Shown piece after piece: positions 22,425 to 31,068 of a stretch of 35,033 nucleotides of DNA. Each line of letters starts with the position of its first letter. Positions within the stretch are counted from its first letter, which is position 1. Under the pieces are notes generated by a model. That model saw only the letters and a list, made by a program, of their open reading frames with translations, was not told where the DNA came from and made no database searches. This stretch comes from an uncultured Prevotella sp. (GTDB taxonomy: Bacteria; Bacteroidota; Bacteroidia; Bacteroidales; Bacteroidaceae). The position numbers were made by a program, and so were the translations under genes. Location of the stretch: the NCBI GenBank assembly GCA_946415755.1, contig CAMKTS010000029.1:1-35033 (forward strand). The letters run 5' to 3'.

Positions 22425-22468
22425 CCGTGCCTATATTCGTCTACACTCGTAGGCGGATATAGGCACGG
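22425..22468. terminator. 44-nt hairpin between convergent genes
   Basis: Arms CCGTGCCTATAT (22425-22436) and ATATAGGCACGG (22457-22468) pair perfectly over 12 bp. After one mismatch, CG/CG, a wobble and CTAC/GTAG extend the helix to a 4-nt loop. It contains the stop codon and last codons of the minus-strand gene. No T-run follows on either side, so it would act as an RNA-stabilising 3' hairpin or a Rho-assisted terminator. A weaker 8-bp hairpin (GTAACCTG/CAGGTTGC) lies at 22387-22412. Confidence 0.6.
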
Positions 22469-23268
22469 TCGTCAAAGGAGTTGAAGTCAGGATGGAAGGC
22501 CTTGGTAGCCTGGAACAGTCCGATGTTCAGCGGGTCGTTTTCCCTTTGCTGTTGTAGGTGCTGCTCGCTCTCGGCAAGCGTAGGGAAGAGTTGGGGATAG
22601 CCATCGGAGGCGAGTACAATCTCCCAGCTCTGAAAGTCGAGGCTGATGGTGCGCACATGATTTCTGGCAATGTGGAAGCCATCGATGACGCTATAGCCGA
22701 TGTTTTGCTGTCGCATGGTTTCGAGCATGCGGGGAATAATCGTAGGCCGTGCAATGTCGTTGCGGCACAGTTCCTCTGTCGTCATGCCCTCGTCCAGGAG
22801 TTGTCTTACCTTCTCAGCTCTCATGGCGGCCAGTTCTGCTTCGTATGGCTTGGGATTGTCGTAATAGAGTGCTGCAGAATGGTCGGGAGCTGACGATACC
22901 ATACATTGGCAGTCGCCCACCATCCATATCTCACGGCATACTCGGCTGAAGACAACGGCCGAGCAGGTGAGGCGGTCTTCTGGGTGTTCGGCCAGACGCG
23001 GCAGCATTGATTTTCGGTAGTGTTTGCGGATGGCAGCCGTAACGCCGCGTAGAAATTCCTCGCAGGTGATGGTCTTGGGCATGCGACGGATGTAGCGCGC
23101 CGTCAGGAGCATGGCGTAACGGCCGTTAGAGTGGAAAAGGCTATGGCGGTACTGGCTCTTCGAGGTGCTGCCGTCGATGACAGCCACGAAGTCAGGAGTG
23201 ACCACGATTCCGTCTTCGCTTTTCTTTTGGGGATTCTTCGCGATGAGGTTTTGTTCGAGGATTTGCAT
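22441..23268 (-). CDS. PP2C-like protein phosphatase
   Basis: 275 residues from ATG 23268 (MQILEQNLIAKNPQKKSEDG). Starts further up would have to lie in the repetitive tail of the upstream gene. PP2C-type landmarks in order: DFVAVIDGSTSK (metal-binding D-x-D-G-like), TCSAVVFSRVCREIWMVGDCQ (GD), IVLASDGYPQLFP (SDG) and FDDRAYIRL (the final DD). Most likely a metal-dependent Ser/Thr phosphatase, though diverged. Its first 77 bp overlap the end of the ygiQ-type gene in another frame, and its stop lies in a long hairpin. It is the last gene of a six-gene minus-strand run. Confidence 0.7.
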   Translation of the reverse strand: MQILEQNLIAKNPQKKSEDGIVVTPDFVAVIDGSTSKSQYRHSLFHSNGRYAMLLTARYIRRMPKTITCEEFLRGVTAAIRKHYRKSMLPRLAEHPEDRLTCSAVVFSRVCREIWMVGDCQCMVSSAPDHSAALYYDNPKPYEAELAAMRAEKVRQLLDEGMTTEELCRNDIARPTIIPRMLETMRQQNIGYSVIDGFHIARNHVRTISLDFQSWEIVLASDGYPQLFPTLAESEQHLQQQRENDPLNIGLFQATKAFHPDFNSFDDRAYIRLRV

Positions 23269-25114
23269 GGGGATAATGGGCTGAATGTCCGGAATATCCA
23301 GAATGTTCAGAATGTCCGGATTGTCCGGAATGTGATGCTTGAGACTGACCGCCATCCTTGTACCAGAAGAAATACTGCCGCTGTGCAAGCTTCTCCTTCT
23401 GAGTCTTTGCTGTGGATATGGGTTCCAGCGTATAGGGGTTGTAGCCAGTATAGAACATCTCGGTAGATACCGTCATCGGGGTAGGAGTGAAGTCTTGTAC
23501 CTGTTCCAGCCGATAGCCCATCTTGCGGGTGATGTCAGCCAGTTCCTTCATATCGGCTTCGGTACATCCGGGATGACTGGAGATGAAATAGGGGATGAGC
23601 TGCTGTCGAAGCCCGTTTTCCTGACAGATGCGGTCGAAGAGCCGTTTGAATTCATAGAACTGCCCGAACGACGGCTTGCGCATAAGGTTCAGCACACGGT
23701 CGCTGGTATGCTCTGGTGCCACCTTCAATCGTCCGCTGACATGACGGGCAATCAGTTCGCGGGTATATTCCTGTGCCGCTCTGTTGGCGGCATCGTCTTT
23801 GCTCTTATACAGCAGCAAGTCGTAGCGCACACCACTGCCGATAAAGCTTTTCTTGATGCCCGGCAGTGCATCCACGGCACGGTAGATTTCCAGGAGGCGC
23901 GAGTGGTTGGTGTCAAGATTCGGGCATACTTGCGGATGGATGCAACTGGGGCGTTTGCATTTTTCGCAGGCGTTGATGTTGCGCCCGTGCATCCCGTACA
24001 TGTTTGCCGATGGTCCTCCCAAGTCGGAGAGATAGCCTTTGAAGTCGTTCATCTGCATCACCTGTCGCACTTCCTTCAAGATACTTTCCTTTGAGCGGCA
24101 GCTGATGAACTTCCCCTGATGTGCCGAGATGGTACAGAAGGCGCATCCGCCAAAACATCCGCGATGGATGTTGACGCTATGGCGTATCATCTCGTATGCC
24201 GGAATGCGCTTGTCCTTATATTTAGGATGAGGTACGCGCGTGTACGGGAGGTCGTAGCAGGCATCAATCTCTGCGGTAGTCATGGGAGGATATGGCGGGT
24301 TGACGACGACGTATGGACCTTTATGCTTTTCCTGTTGTCCGTGTAAGGGCTGTATCAGCCGGTGGGCATGCATCATGTTCGACTGTTCCTCGATATGCCT
24401 GAAGTTCTCGGCCTGGCAACGCTTGTCGCGCAGGCATTCGTCGTGAGTGTGGAGCAAGATGTCATCATCTGCAGGGATGATGTCATCCGACAGGTAGACA
24501 GTTTGGGGAATGTCTTTTATTTCTTCGTTTCTTATTTCTGCTCCTTTCTCCAATCGGCGGGCTATCTCGATGATGGGTTTCTCTCCCATTCCGTAGATGA
24601 TGAGGTCTGCCGGTGCATCACACAGGATGCAAGGTCGCAGGCTGTCCTGCCAATAGTCGTAGTGAGTAAGTCGCCGCAGGGAGGCCTCTATACCTCCCAG
24701 CACAATGGGAACGTCAGGAAAGAGCTGGCGTAGGATTTTGGAATAGACGATGGTGGGATATTCAGGCCTTAGGTCGTGCCGTCCGTCGGGGCTGTAGGCA
24801 TCTTCTGACCGTAGCCGCCGGTTGGCGGTATACTTGTTGACCATTGAGTCCATGCACCCTGGAGCAATACCGAAGAAGAGGCGTGGCCTTCCGAGTTTCT
24901 TGAAGTCGCGGTAGTCGCCGTGCCAGTCAGGTTGTGGCACGATGGCAACCCGATAGCCTGCTGCTTCCAGTACCCTTCCGATGACGGCAGCCCCAAACGA
25001 AGGATGGTCGATGTAGGCATCGGCTGAGAAGAGGATGATATCCACCTCGTCCCAGCCTCTCAGCTCCAACTCTTTCTTCGTTGTTGGCAGAAAATCCGTC
25101 AGCCTATATTCCAT
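23192..25114 (-). CDS. YgiQ family radical SAM protein
   Basis: 640 residues. N-terminal YgiQ block (FLPTTKKELELRGWDEVDII, SADAYIDHPSFGAAVIGR, FFGIAPGCMDSMVNKYTA), the radical SAM cluster motif CFGGCAFC near residues 316-323 in HRGCFGGCAFCTISAHQGK, GGPSANMYG, and VAPEHTSDRVLNLM are all present, as is the SSHPGCTEADMKELA stretch. Function of the family is not established. The last 50 or so residues are not family-like: a serine/histidine/glycine-rich low-complexity tail (SGQSGHSEHSGYSGHS) encoded by 9-bp DNA repeats, then a basic end. The gene overlaps the PP2C-like gene by 77 bp. Confidence 0.93.
   Translation of the reverse strand: MEYRLTDFLPTTKKELELRGWDEVDIILFSADAYIDHPSFGAAVIGRVLEAAGYRVAIVPQPDWHGDYRDFKKLGRPRLFFGIAPGCMDSMVNKYTANRRLRSEDAYSPDGRHDLRPEYPTIVYSKILRQLFPDVPIVLGGIEASLRRLTHYDYWQDSLRPCILCDAPADLIIYGMGEKPIIEIARRLEKGAEIRNEEIKDIPQTVYLSDDIIPADDDILLHTHDECLRDKRCQAENFRHIEEQSNMMHAHRLIQPLHGQQEKHKGPYVVVNPPYPPMTTAEIDACYDLPYTRVPHPKYKDKRIPAYEMIRHSVNIHRGCFGGCAFCTISAHQGKFISCRSKESILKEVRQVMQMNDFKGYLSDLGGPSANMYGMHGRNINACEKCKRPSCIHPQVCPNLDTNHSRLLEIYRAVDALPGIKKSFIGSGVRYDLLLYKSKDDAANRAAQEYTRELIARHVSGRLKVAPEHTSDRVLNLMRKPSFGQFYEFKRLFDRICQENGLRQQLIPYFISSHPGCTEADMKELADITRKMGYRLEQVQDFTPTPMTVSTEMFYTGYNPYTLEPISTAKTQKEKLAQRQYFFWYKDGGQSQASHSGQSGHSEHSGYSGHSAHYPHANPRTKPHREESPKEKRRRNRGHS
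23283..23342 (-). repeat. 9-bp minisatellite in the ygiQ 3' end
   Basis: Read on the minus strand: GGACAATCC, GGACATTCT, GAACATTCT, GGATATTCC, GGACATTCA, with a partial unit on each side. Because 9 is a multiple of 3, copy-number change keeps the YgiQ frame. The tract ends about 15 bp before the start codon of the downstream phosphatase gene. Confidence 0.7.
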
Positions 25115-25121
25115 TTGTCAT

Positions 25122-25469
25122 TTAATTAAAGGGAGTCCCCTGGAAGGAGCGGACGGTCATGCCAAGGTTGGCGTTAGCCCGGTCTTTCCAGTTGATGAAG
25201 AGGATGACAAGCTGTTGCAATCCGTATGCCTTCATGTTGGGGTGGTAGATTACGTCAAGACAAAGGTCGAGTAGTCGCTTGTCCTTGCCAGCCTCCGATT
25301 CCAGTATCGACCGGATATTGAGTTTCAGTTTGTCGAGAACTTGTTCGTCAACGTAGCCGTTCGAATCAATCAAGTCGCGAAACAGCTGGTAGTCCTCTAT
25401 AGTTTGCAGGTGTTCCTCGCTGATTTCGATACTGCGTGTTCCTGTGGAGTTTGTTTGGATTTTTTGCAT
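25122..25469 (-). CDS. hypothetical 115-residue protein
   Basis: Starts MQKIQTNSTGTRSIEISEEH and is mostly helical and acidic in the first two thirds (LQTIEDYQLFRDLIDSNGYV, KLKLNIRSILESEAGKDKRL), ending FQGTPFN. No signal peptide, membrane helix or known motif. It is 7 bp upstream of the ygiQ-type gene and 46 bp downstream of the amidase gene on the same strand, so it is a member of the run. The regular helical pattern suggests a small cytosolic adaptor; function is not recognised. Confidence 0.7.
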   Translation of the reverse strand: MQKIQTNSTGTRSIEISEEHLQTIEDYQLFRDLIDSNGYVDEQVLDKLKLNIRSILESEAGKDKRLLDLCLDVIYHPNMKAYGLQQLVILFINWKDRANANLGMTVRSFQGTPFN

Positions 25470-25515
25470 CGTTTTTTAGTTTTATTAGGTTTTTATTTCA
25501 ATGATGTATAAGATT

Positions 25516-28407
25516 CTATTTTAGCAGGTAGTTCAGTATTCCTCGCATGATAGAGCCTTGCTTCTGCTTGTTCCGTATGCATTCGAAGGGGAATCCCATG
25601 ACGAAGATGCGGTAGTCGCTGCCCTTGTAGGCTATGGCGGCATTGTTGCCGTCGGCATATTGCATGACGGTATAGGCCGGTTTGACGGGTTGCAGGATAT
25701 CGGTAGAGGTGGCAGCATAGTGCTCCTCGTTGAGCGCCCCCCAGTATTCCAAGGTTGTGCCCATTCCGTTGACGGTATATTCCGTAGCAACATGTCGTCC
25801 GGCGTGTTGGCATTTCAGAATGTTCTGCAGGAAGACACGTTCAGCGTCTGTTGTCATATCGGTGCCCAGATAGGCTCCGCTAACCAGTATTGCGCCCCCC
25901 AGGCTGGTGAATTGCTGCAGGGTGTGCTGCATCGACGTGCTGAAGGCCTTGTAGTATTGAAGGCTGTGGCCGTCGTTGCGTTCCAGTCCTAACAGGAGGT
26001 CTACGGCGGCATATTTCTGCAAATGAATTTTTGCCGACTCAAATGCCTCGCTCGAACAGCTCACGATGTTGTACTGTCGTGCCGAGGCAATAGCTTCGGC
26101 ATGTGTCTTCACGTAGTTGAAGTCGTTGCCGGCGATAAGCATGCCAGCCAGTTCTTCTCCGCTGTCGCCAAGTCCTCCGTTCTCGTCGCCCATCATCGTG
26201 CGGTCGAAGTTGATTTGGTAGCCCGACCACCCCAGAGTGGGACCGTAGGTGATGCCAGGGTCTTCATCCAAGTCGAATCCCTGTTCCTCTTCCGTATTAC
26301 GGATGGCGGGTGAGGAAACACGATGGAATCCGTTGACCACCATAACGGTCTTGGTGGCTCCCGGCTGATAGCAGGCCGACAGCACCTCTGTAGGGAAGCT
26401 CTCGCCGCCCCTGTTTACGGCCTTGACCTTGAAATGGTAGAGCTGGTTTGGTTCCAGCTTCATGGTGTGGCTGTTGCGCGAATGGAGATAGGTTCCGTTG
26501 TCGAAGTCGGCATTTCCCAGAGCTGTATAGAGCACGTAGCCCGTAGGTGTGGCGGATGGTTCCTGCGGATCGCTGACGGCTTCCCAGTTGAGCAGTATCT
26601 CTCCCTCGTCATCGAATTCTATTCGGAAGTTGTTAGGGGCGAGCGGAGCCACGACGCACGACTTTCCATGCTGGTCGTTGACGTAGCGGAGCAGCGTTTT
26701 GTAGATGGAGCGTGCCAGCGTGAAGCGGAAGTTGGGATCCTGTCCGTAGCGCATATCCGGGAAATTCTGGTGCGACATGGTTTCCAGGATGGCACTTGGC
26801 ACTTCAGGCAGCCGTGTTTCGGAGTAGTTGCGGTCGAAGAGTTCCCTCCGGTTCCATTGTCCGTATTTGTACTTGATGTCCAGCATCACATTGCTCAACA
26901 GGGCATCGGCCAGGTCGCGCGATGCCATTCTGGAGATGCCGGCATTCAGTTTTCCCTCGTTGAATCCAGTAGTACAGATGGAGAGTGAGCCGATGATTCC
27001 CGCGCCGTTCTTGGCATATCCTGCGTCGCTATGAACAGCCAGCGACACCTCGAAGGGAACTTTGCGCCCTTCTACCGTAGGCATGAAGCACGAGCCTCCT
27101 CCCAGCAGGTTGGTCATGTACGAGCGTACGTTGATGTCATCGCCATAGTCATCCTGTCCCTCCTTGCTGCTGTATACGGCATAGGGCATGCCTGCCCATT
27201 GTGCCGAATAGCGTGCTCCTTCCAGGGCACGCGGCAGTCCGCTGGTTTCCCCGAATCGCTCTATGTTTCCCATGCCGCCGCCGAATCTCACGGCATCGGT
27301 AGTGACTACGCCGCTCTTGTCGCTCTGGTTGGAAATGGTGACGCGGTTGAACTCGCTATAACCGGCATCGAAGTCGAACGTGCCGAGGTAGACCCATGTG
27401 GAGCCTCCCATCTGCTGGTTAACGTGAAACTGTGTCAACTCTCCCTTGTGCCATACGGTATAGAGGGCATCATCGATGCTGTTGGGTAGCGTCTGGTAGC
27501 TGACGTAGACGGCATATCTGCCAGCCTTGCGGAAGTCGGGCTGATAGGTTGCCAATGAGTAGCGCTTGTTGCTGCTGGTTGTCTTGGCCATGCGTGCTGT
27601 TCCAGCCTCAAATGGATTCTCGTTATCCTGGTAGTTGCCCTTATGCCAGGCGAATCCCGGCTGTGAGGTGGTTTGCCATTTTCCGTGTGCGGTTACCTCA
27701 AAATAGTTTCGCTTGGCCCCATCGTTGTCGACGATGATTTCCTCTTTCTGCCAGTCGCGCTCACGTGGTGTGAAGACCACGGCTCCGGCGTTTTCGAGCA
27801 TCGGAATGAGGTAGGGCACGACGATGGTTTGCGTGAACAGGTCTTCGGTCGTGCCGAAGAGCTTTGGTCGCTGCCAGCGCCACATGCCCCGCTTCTGGTC
27901 GTAGAACCGTCCGTGGCTGGCCCATAGTGCCAGATGGCGGCCTTGCAGTCCATGGGTCACCTTCACTGGTGTGGAGATGTTCTTTACCCAGGGTTCACCG
28001 TCGTAGTCGATGTCTCCCCACAGTCGCGACTTGTCGGCATTTTGCGACAGCCGGTTGGGAATCAGTTCGTCGATAGTCATCCCGTTGGTGATGACAGTTA
28101 TCGTGTACTTCTGATAGGGCTTGGGCAGCTCACCTTTTATCTTCTTATAGATGTGCGCGGTAATTTCTGGTGTGAACTCCTGAGCGGCAAAAAACTCGTC
28201 GGCAGTAATGGTCAGTGTCCGGTTCTCGTTGTCCAGCTGGTAGTCTGTCATGCGAGGCTGCTGGGTGAGTCGTGTGCCTTTTGGTTTATACTTGGCAAAA
28301 TACTGTTTCAGGCGTTCTGCCATCTTTGCCTCATCTTTTGCAGATTGAGCAGCTGCCCCCGTGGCGAATATCAGCAGCGACAGGATAGGGCATAAAACTT
28401 TACGCAT
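25516..28407 (-). CDS. secreted amidase_3-like protein with golvesin-like and FN3 domains
   Basis: 963 residues with a signal peptide (LCPILSLLIFATGAAAQ). The N-terminal part resembles N-acetylmuramoyl-L-alanine amidase (Amidase_3): zinc-type H165 in LWASHGRFYD, E188 in GTTEDLFTQ, a second H in SLAVHSDAGYAKNG, and a catalytic-type E in AILETMSHQNFPD. A golvesin-like beta domain (about 255-380; ATYQPDFRKAGRYAVYVSYQ, GGSTWVYLGTFDFDAG) is inserted between them. A fibronectin type III domain (about 590-690; ILLNWEAVSDP, GYVLYTALG, YHFKVKAVNRGGES) follows, then a C-terminal alpha/beta region (about 690-960) of unknown kind. Relatives are often labelled xanthan lyase, which the motifs do not support. 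Likely acts on peptidoglycan. Its start overlaps the acyltransferase stop (TAATG). Confidence 0.85.
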   Translation of the reverse strand: MRKVLCPILSLLIFATGAAAQSAKDEAKMAERLKQYFAKYKPKGTRLTQQPRMTDYQLDNENRTLTITADEFFAAQEFTPEITAHIYKKIKGELPKPYQKYTITVITNGMTIDELIPNRLSQNADKSRLWGDIDYDGEPWVKNISTPVKVTHGLQGRHLALWASHGRFYDQKRGMWRWQRPKLFGTTEDLFTQTIVVPYLIPMLENAGAVVFTPRERDWQKEEIIVDNDGAKRNYFEVTAHGKWQTTSQPGFAWHKGNYQDNENPFEAGTARMAKTTSSNKRYSLATYQPDFRKAGRYAVYVSYQTLPNSIDDALYTVWHKGELTQFHVNQQMGGSTWVYLGTFDFDAGYSEFNRVTISNQSDKSGVVTTDAVRFGGGMGNIERFGETSGLPRALEGARYSAQWAGMPYAVYSSKEGQDDYGDDINVRSYMTNLLGGGSCFMPTVEGRKVPFEVSLAVHSDAGYAKNGAGIIGSLSICTTGFNEGKLNAGISRMASRDLADALLSNVMLDIKYKYGQWNRRELFDRNYSETRLPEVPSAILETMSHQNFPDMRYGQDPNFRFTLARSIYKTLLRYVNDQHGKSCVVAPLAPNNFRIEFDDEGEILLNWEAVSDPQEPSATPTGYVLYTALGNADFDNGTYLHSRNSHTMKLEPNQLYHFKVKAVNRGGESFPTEVLSACYQPGATKTVMVVNGFHRVSSPAIRNTEEEQGFDLDEDPGITYGPTLGWSGYQINFDRTMMGDENGGLGDSGEELAGMLIAGNDFNYVKTHAEAIASARQYNIVSCSSEAFESAKIHLQKYAAVDLLLGLERNDGHSLQYYKAFSTSMQHTLQQFTSLGGAILVSGAYLGTDMTTDAERVFLQNILKCQHAGRHVATEYTVNGMGTTLEYWGALNEEHYAATSTDILQPVKPAYTVMQYADGNNAAIAYKGSDYRIFVMGFPFECIRNKQKQGSIMRGILNYLLK

Positions 28408-28964
28408 TATTCTATATCTCCTATAGTGAAATTCTCAGGACACTTGCCCTTGAAATCCTTGAAGTACAACTTGATTTCCCTCATCTGGCTCTCAATGTCG
28501 CCATTGGGGATAATGGTTTTGGTACATTGTATGTGTCGTTTCTCATAGTCTACGCCGTAGAGCAGTATGGGAATCTCTGCCTTCAGCGCGATATAGTAGA
28601 ATCCCTTCTTCCACTCCGTGGTGGCCGAACGGGTGCCTTCCGGCGTGATGCAGAGCCTGAACACTTCCGACCTTCTTGCTGTTTCGGCCATATTGTCGGT
28701 CATGCTGTTGTGCTTGCTGCGCCACACGGGGATGCCTCCCAGTTTGCGGAAGATGGGACCGAGCGGCCACACGAACCAATCTTTCTTCATCAGGAAGTTG
28801 CTGTCCAGTCCTTTGGCGGTGCTATACAGCTGTCCGATGAGGAAGTCCCAATTGCTCGTGTGGGGTGCCAGACAGATGATGTATTTCTCCGGATGGGGCT
28901 CGGTTACTTCTGCCGTCCACCCCATGTGCTTGAAAAGGAGCCAGTTGCAAAAAGCTTTCCACAT
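28407..28964 (-). CDS. lysophospholipid acyltransferase family protein
   Basis: 185 residues from ATG 28964 (MWKAFCNWLLFKHMGW); a TTG nine bases earlier is possible but less likely. The PlsC-type motifs are visible: HTSNWD (HxxxxD) near 37-42, and PEGTRS near 108. Between them lies the GGIPVWRSKH block. No membrane anchor beyond the N-terminal amphipathic stretch. Probably transfers an acyl chain to a lysophospholipid or related lipid at the inner membrane. It follows the small hypothetical gene by 5 bp, and its TAA shares bases with the ATG of the amidase gene, so the three are translationally linked. Confidence 0.88.
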   Translation of the reverse strand: MWKAFCNWLLFKHMGWTAEVTEPHPEKYIICLAPHTSNWDFLIGQLYSTAKGLDSNFLMKKDWFVWPLGPIFRKLGGIPVWRSKHNSMTDNMAETARRSEVFRLCITPEGTRSATTEWKKGFYYIALKAEIPILLYGVDYEKRHIQCTKTIIPNGDIESQMREIKLYFKDFKGKCPENFTIGDIE

Positions 28965-28969
28965 AGTGG

Positions 28970-29233
28970 TCAAAAGTGCTTAAGGTGATCCATAATCTCG
29001 CTGGCATGCGTCGCGAAGTCTTCTCTCAGTTTCTTGTAATACACCTTGGCGGGCATGCCCGGCTCCGGGTGGGATATGCGACTGATAAAATCGTCTTGCA
29101 TTTTCAGCGTACTGAAGATAAGTGCCTCTGCACTATCGCGGTTTTGGCCATACAGCGATGCTGCCATGCACTCGGCGAACAGCTCCTCGCAGATGAGGTT
29201 GATTGTTTGTTTCAGAGATTTCTTGTTTGCCAT
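28970..29233 (-). CDS. hypothetical 87-residue protein with a strong ribosome-binding site
   Basis: The start ATG 29233 (MANKKSLKQTINLICEELFA) is fixed by AGGAGG placed 7-8 nt upstream, unusual in Bacteroidetes and here clearly deciding the start over an upstream in-frame codon. The protein is helical (CMAASLYGQNRDSAEALIFS, KMQDDFISRISHPEPGMPAK) and ends ASEIMDHLKHF. No family recognised. First gene of the six-gene minus-strand run, with a -7 element at 29276-29283. Confidence 0.72.
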   Translation of the reverse strand: MANKKSLKQTINLICEELFAECMAASLYGQNRDSAEALIFSTLKMQDDFISRISHPEPGMPAKVYYKKLREDFATHASEIMDHLKHF

Positions 29234-29275
29234 ATAAATTCCTCCTAATTGGTTTTGATTGTCTGTTTCACAGGT

Positions 29276-29283
29276 CAAAGATA
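29276..29283 (-). promoter_or_regulatory. -7 element of the six-gene minus-strand run
   Basis: On the minus strand TATCTTTG, 43 bp before ATG 29233. No convincing -33 box. Divergent from the pfp promoter. Confidence 0.55.
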
Positions 29284-29367
29284 CGAAAAATATTCAATAT
29301 ATCCTACAATAGTTCACAAAAAAATATTAAAATGGCCTAATTCTTTTCGTTTCTCGTAGAAAAACTG

Positions 29368-29375
29368 TATTTTTG
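29368..29375 (+). promoter_or_regulatory. -7 element of the pfp gene
   Basis: TATTTTTG followed by CATTCC, 45 bp before ATG 29420. The -33 position reads TTTC rather than TTTG. Confidence 0.55.
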
Positions 29376-29419
29376 CATTCCGAAAATTCAATTATTCATC
29401 TAATTAATAGAAAAAGAGA

Positions 29420-31057
29420 ATGGAAAAAAGTGCATTGCAGTTAGCAAGATCCGCTTATCAGCCCAAGTTGCCGAAGGCTCTTCAGGGTGCGGTGAGAGTA
29501 AAGGAAGGTAACCCCACGCAGAGTGTGGGCGATCAGGAAGACATCAAGAAACTCTTCCCCAACACCTATGGTATGCCCGTTGTAGAGTTCGAGCCTGCTA
29601 CGGAAGCCAACACGAAGAAGATGAACGTGGGCGTGATTCTCAGCGGCGGCCAGGCTCCTGGCGGTCACAACGTCATTACCGGTCTCTTCGACCAGATCAA
29701 GAAGCTGAATCCTGAGAACCGCCTCTATGGCTTCATCCTCGGCCCTGGAGGCCTGGTAGACCACAACTATATGGAGCTGACAGCCGACATCATCGACGAG
29801 TACCGTAATACCGGCGGCTTCGACATGATTGGCTCCGGACGTACCAAGCTGGAGAAGATTGACCAGTTCGAGAAGGGATTGGAGATTATCCGCCAGCTCG
29901 ACATCAAGGCTATCGTGATTATCGGTGGCGACGACTCCAACACCAACGCCTGCGTGCTGGCCGAATACTATGCCGCCAAGCAGTATGGCGTACAGGTCAT
30001 CGGCTGTCCGAAGACTATCGACGGCGACCTGAAAAACGAGCAGATTGAGACCTCTTTCGGCTTCGATACCGCCTGCAAGACCTATTCAGAGCTGATTGGC
30101 AACATCGAGCGCGACTGCAACTCGGCACGCAAATACTGGCACTTTATCAAGGTGATGGGGCGCTCGGCCTCCCATATTGCCCTGGAGTGTGCCCTGCAGA
30201 CACAGCCCAACATCTGCCTCATCAGCGAGGAGATTGAGCAGAAGGCCATGAGCCTCAACGATATCGTAGACTACATCGCCGATGCCGTTGTGTCACGTGC
30301 TGCCGACGGTAACAACTTCGGTACCGTCATCATCCCCGAAGGTGTCATCGAGTTCATCCCCGCCATCAAGAAGCTGATTGCCCAGCTCAACGACGTGCTG
30401 GCAATGCCTGAAGCCAAGGAAATCAGTCGCGACGAGCAGGTAGACTTTGCCAAGAGCCACCTCACCGAGGAGAACCTGGCCGTGTTCAACAGCCTGCCCG
30501 TAGGTGTGGCACGTCAGCTGGCACTCGACCGCGACCCCCACGGCAACGTACAGGTATCGCTCATCGAGACAGAGAAGTTGCTCTCCACGATGGTATCACA
30601 GAAACTTGAGAAGCTGAAGAAGCTGGGCAAGTACACCGGCAAGTTCGGTACTCAGCACCACTTCTTCGGATATGAAGGCCGCTGCGCAGCACCCTCTAAC
30701 TTCGATGCTGACTACTGCTATGCCCTCGGCACCTCTGCTGCCCAGCTCATCGCCAACGGCAAGACCGGTTACATGGCCATCGTGAAGAATACGACGGCTC
30801 CCTCCGACCAATGGATTGCCGGTGGTGTGCCCATCACGATGATGATGAATATGGAGCGTCGCGCCGGTGAGATGAAACCCGTAATCCGCAAGGCCCTTGT
30901 AGAGTTGGACGGTGCTCCCTTCAAGACGTTTGCTGCCCAGCGCGACAAGTGGGCCAAGGAGACCTGCTATGTATATCCCGGTCCTATCCAGTATTGGGGC
31001 CCCACTGAGGTTTGCGACCAGCCTACCAAGACGCTGGCTCTCGAACAAGGCCGATAA
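29420..31057 (+). CDS. pfp: diphosphate--fructose-6-phosphate 1-phosphotransferase
   Basis: 545 residues, the long PPi-dependent phosphofructokinase. [20 protein letters not shown] near 71-90, GGDDSNTNA near 168 (the second aspartate marks PPi use in place of the ATP-type glycine), [10 protein letters not shown] near 196-205 and the [11 protein letters not shown] block near 246 are present. The reaction reversibly phosphorylates fructose 6-phosphate with pyrophosphate in glycolysis and gluconeogenesis. Own promoter. The GH25 gene begins 11 bp after the stop and probably shares the transcript. Confidence 0.95.
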   Translation: MEKSALQLARSAYQPKLPKALQGAVRVKEGNPTQSVGDQEDIKKLFPNTYGMPVVEFEPATEANTKKMNVGVILSGGQAPGGHNVITGLFDQIKKLNPENRLYGFILGPGGLVDHNYMELTADIIDEYRNTGGFDMIGSGRTKLEKIDQFEKGLEIIRQLDIKAIVIIGGDDSNTNACVLAEYYAAKQYGVQVIGCPKTIDGDLKNEQIETSFGFDTACKTYSELIGNIERDCNSARKYWHFIKVMGRSASHIALECALQTQPNICLISEEIEQKAMSLNDIVDYIADAVVSRAADGNNFGTVIIPEGVIEFIPAIKKLIAQLNDVLAMPEAKEISRDEQVDFAKSHLTEENLAVFNSLPVGVARQLALDRDPHGNVQVSLIETEKLLSTMVSQKLEKLKKLGKYTGKFGTQHHFFGYEGRCAAPSNFDADYCYALGTSAAQLIANGKTGYMAIVKNTTAPSDQWIAGGVPITMMMNMERRAGEMKPVIRKALVELDGAPFKTFAAQRDKWAKETCYVYPGPIQYWGPTEVCDQPTKTLALEQGR

Positions 31058-31068
31058 ACCCGTAGACA

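Noticed and set aside
25516..28407. Xanthan lyase, a common label for this architecture
   Set aside because: No polysaccharide lyase motifs seen; the zinc-site pattern fits Amidase_3, with golvesin-like and FN3 domains.
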